Part shown: positions 5,886 to 6,891 of the stretch, in pieces
Layout: each line of letters opens with the position of its first letter
Numbering within the stretch: the first letter of the stretch is position 1
Assembly: GCA_900765125.1 (NCBI GenBank)
Contig: CAAFQL010000054.1
Span: forward strand, 1-6,891
DNA length: 6,891 bases
Reading direction: 5' to 3'
Source of the DNA: Oscillospiraceae bacterium
GTDB taxonomy: Bacteria > Bacillota > Clostridia > Oscillospirales > Ruminococcaceae
The notes under the pieces: model-generated
Database searches by the model: none
What the model saw: only the letters and a program-made list of their open reading frames with translations
Told to the model about the DNA's origin: nothing
Translations under genes and position numbers: made by a program

Positions 5886-5953
5886 ATAATGTCCTTGCAG
5901 ATATTCCAAACCTGCATATAGGACAATTATGTCACAAAGCCAGTAGCTTTTGT
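5886..5953 (+). ncRNA. Structured 5' leader of apgM (two hairpins, no known riboswitch class recognised)
   Basis: Hairpin 1 pairs ATAATGTCCTTGCAG (5886-5900) with 5912-5930: 15 pairs interrupted only by a TAT bulge (5917-5919) and a bulged A (5925), with an 11-nt loop. Hairpin 2 pairs ACAAAGC (5934-5940) with GCTTTTGT (5946-5953) around CAGTA with one bulged T. Both lie just downstream of the expected start of the proximal promoter and about 70 nt before the apgM ribosome binding site. The 5' arm holds TCCTT, complementary to AAGGA of that site, so alternative pairing is possible (inference). T-box and other common riboswitch signatures were not seen. Confidence 0.4.
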
Positions 5954-6006
5954 AATATGATTTATAGAGCTAAATAAATTTTTCACAGAGATGCGTTTAT
6001 ATATCT

Positions 6007-6013
6007 AAGGAGG
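6007..6013 (+). promoter_or_regulatory. apgM ribosome binding site
   Basis: AAGGAGG (6007-6013) is a perfect anti-16S match, 7 nt before the ATG at 6021, and fixes the start. Confidence 0.9.
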
Positions 6014-6020
6014 AAAAAAG

Positions 6021-6891
6021 ATGAAATATCTTGTTGTATTATGTGATGGTATGGCTGATTATCCTATGGAGGAACTGGGTGGTAAAACACCTTTGGAATA
6101 TGCCAACGTACCGAATATGGATTCTCTTGTAAAAACTGCTAAAGTTGGTCTTGTAAAGACTGTTCAGGACGGCATGAAGCCTGGCAGCGATGTTGCAAAC
6201 CTTTCTGTTTTAGGATATGACCCTATGGTTTATTATACAGGACGTTCTCCGTTGGAAGCTGGAAGCATCGGTATTGATATGAAGAAAACGGATGTTTCAC
6301 TTCGCTGCAATCTTGTAACTGTAAGTGATGAACCTGTATATGAAGATAAGACTTTGATTGACTACTGTGCAGATGATATTTCTACAGAAGATGCACGTGT
6401 ACTTATTGAGTATATTGAGGAAAAACTGGGTTGTGATGAATTCCGTTTCTATACAGGCGTTGCATACAGGCACTGTCTTATCTGGGATAATGGCACAACA
6501 GATCTTGGCGGTTTGACTCCTCCTCACGATATTACAGGCAGACCTGTTCGAGAGTATCTTCCTAATAAAATGAGTGATAATGCTAAAAAGCTTCAGGAAC
6601 TTATGGAAAAATCTTACGAACTTCTTAAGGATCATCCTATAAATAAGGCGAGAATGGAAAAGGGACTGAGACCTGCGAACAGTATTTGGCTTTGGGGCGA
6701 AGGTGTTCGTGCAGAACTTGATAACTTCAAAGAAAAATATGGACTTAAAGCGTCTATGATTTCTGCTGTAGATCTTCTTAAAGGTATAGGAAAATTCTCA
6801 GGTATGAGCGTTGTAGAAGTTGAAGGCGCTACAGGATATATTGATACAAATTTTGAGGGTAAAGCTGCAGCTGCGATCAAGGAATTTGAAA
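6021..6891 (+). CDS. apgM: Cofactor-independent phosphoglycerate mutase, ApgM type, or related proposed homoserine kinase (3' partial)
   Basis: 290 codons are visible; family members have about 400 residues, so roughly the last quarter, including the C-terminal metal-binding Asp/His motifs, is beyond the window. The protein belongs to the alkaline-phosphatase superfamily. LCDGMADYP (7-15) supplies the first metal Asp9, followed by GGKTPLEYANVPNMD (20-34), the GSDVANLSVLGYDP block (55-68) expected to hold the phosphorylated Ser, and GRSPLEAGSIGI (74-85). Later family-like blocks are YRHCLIW, LTPPHDITGRPV and PANSIWLWGEG. True ApgM interconverts 3- and 2-phosphoglycerate in the cytoplasm with divalent metal. 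A bacterial sister subfamily is annotated as a proposed homoserine kinase of threonine synthesis, because it replaces thrB beside hom and thrC; the fragment alone does not decide between them. The gene has its own promoters and a structured leader. Confidence 0.88.
   Translation, partial: MKYLVVLCDGMADYPMEELGGKTPLEYANVPNMDSLVKTAKVGLVKTVQDGMKPGSDVANLSVLGYDPMVYYTGRSPLEAGSIGIDMKKTDVSLRCNLVTVSDEPVYEDKTLIDYCADDISTEDARVLIEYIEEKLGCDEFRFYTGVAYRHCLIWDNGTTDLGGLTPPHDITGRPVREYLPNKMSDNAKKLQELMEKSYELLKDHPINKARMEKGLRPANSIWLWGEGVRAELDNFKEKYGLKASMISAVDLLKGIGKFSGMSVVEVEGATGYIDTNFEGKAAAAIKEFE

Larger units (their letters stand above)
5492..6020. other. Divergent intergenic region between permease and apgM; no firm gene, promoters and a structured leader
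   Basis: These 529 AT-rich bases separate divergently transcribed genes. They contain the permease ribosome binding site and a weak promoter on the minus strand, two good plus-strand promoters (5652-5680 and 5840-5868), paired hairpins (5886-5953) and the apgM ribosome binding site. A 31-codon frame (5720-5815, plus) begins with three ATG codons but has no ribosome binding site, so it is not called as a gene. No terminator was seen between the first plus promoter and apgM. Confidence 0.65.

Noticed and set aside
5661..5909. Minus-strand 82-codon frame (MEYLQGHYNSYLQLLYHTHT start)
   Set aside because: It has no ribosome binding site or recognisable domain, and it overlaps strong plus-strand promoters and the hairpin leader.
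5875..6020. T-box leader for an amino-acid gene
   Set aside because: The leader is too short and lacks the conserved T-box sequence and a terminator before the gene.
6297..6880. Two minus-strand frames opposite apgM
   Set aside because: They are antisense of a clearly recognisable enzyme and have no initiation signals.

Overview
The window looks like chromosomal DNA of a low-to-moderate-GC, fibre-degrading gut or rumen Firmicute, most likely a Ruminococcus-type member of the Oscillospiraceae. The evidence is a secreted pectate lyase ending in a type I dockerin (a cellulosome component), a cell-wall-anchored protein with very long Thr-rich stalks and Cna_B/SpaA-type domains, Gram-positive AAGGAGG-type ribosome binding sites, and sigma-A-like promoters. 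The species cannot be fixed from this sequence alone.

Layout: (1) 1-1527, plus strand, the C-terminal 508 residues of a sortase-anchored surface protein that is open at the left edge: Lys/Thr-rich segment, internal DNA repeats, a run of 35 Thr, SpaA-like domain 1, Thr linker, SpaA-like domain 2, Thr-rich stalk, SPKTG sorting signal, membrane anchor. (2) 1528-1670, two terminator hairpins between convergent genes. (3) 1671-4202, minus strand, a modular pectate lyase: signal peptide, PL1 beta-helix, Ca-binding DxDxDG segment, CBM6-like module, unnamed beta-rich module, dockerin. (4) 4203-4528, a signal-rich intergenic region with two candidate minus-strand promoters, each with a palindrome over its -10 box, and a GC-rich hairpin. 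(5) 4529-5491, minus strand, an auxin efflux carrier (AEC) family permease. (6) 5492-6020, a divergent intergenic region with one minus-strand and two plus-strand promoter candidates, one of them a perfect TTGACA-17-TATAAT, and a structured leader. (7) 6021-6891, plus strand, the first 290 codons of an ApgM-type phosphoglycerate mutase or the related proposed homoserine kinase, cut by the right edge.

The two left genes fit a plant-cell-wall lifestyle: a wall-bound stalk protein and a pectin-cleaving enzyme that would be mounted on a cellulosome through its dockerin. The AEC permease (organic acid or amino acid efflux/uptake) and ApgM (glycolysis or threonine synthesis) are metabolic genes and do not obviously form one operon with the others. 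No mobile element, CRISPR array, tRNA or rRNA was seen. I found no clear new multi-gene system. The most interesting material is regulatory: the palindromic promoters and possible attenuated leader upstream of the pectate lyase, and the structured leader of apgM.
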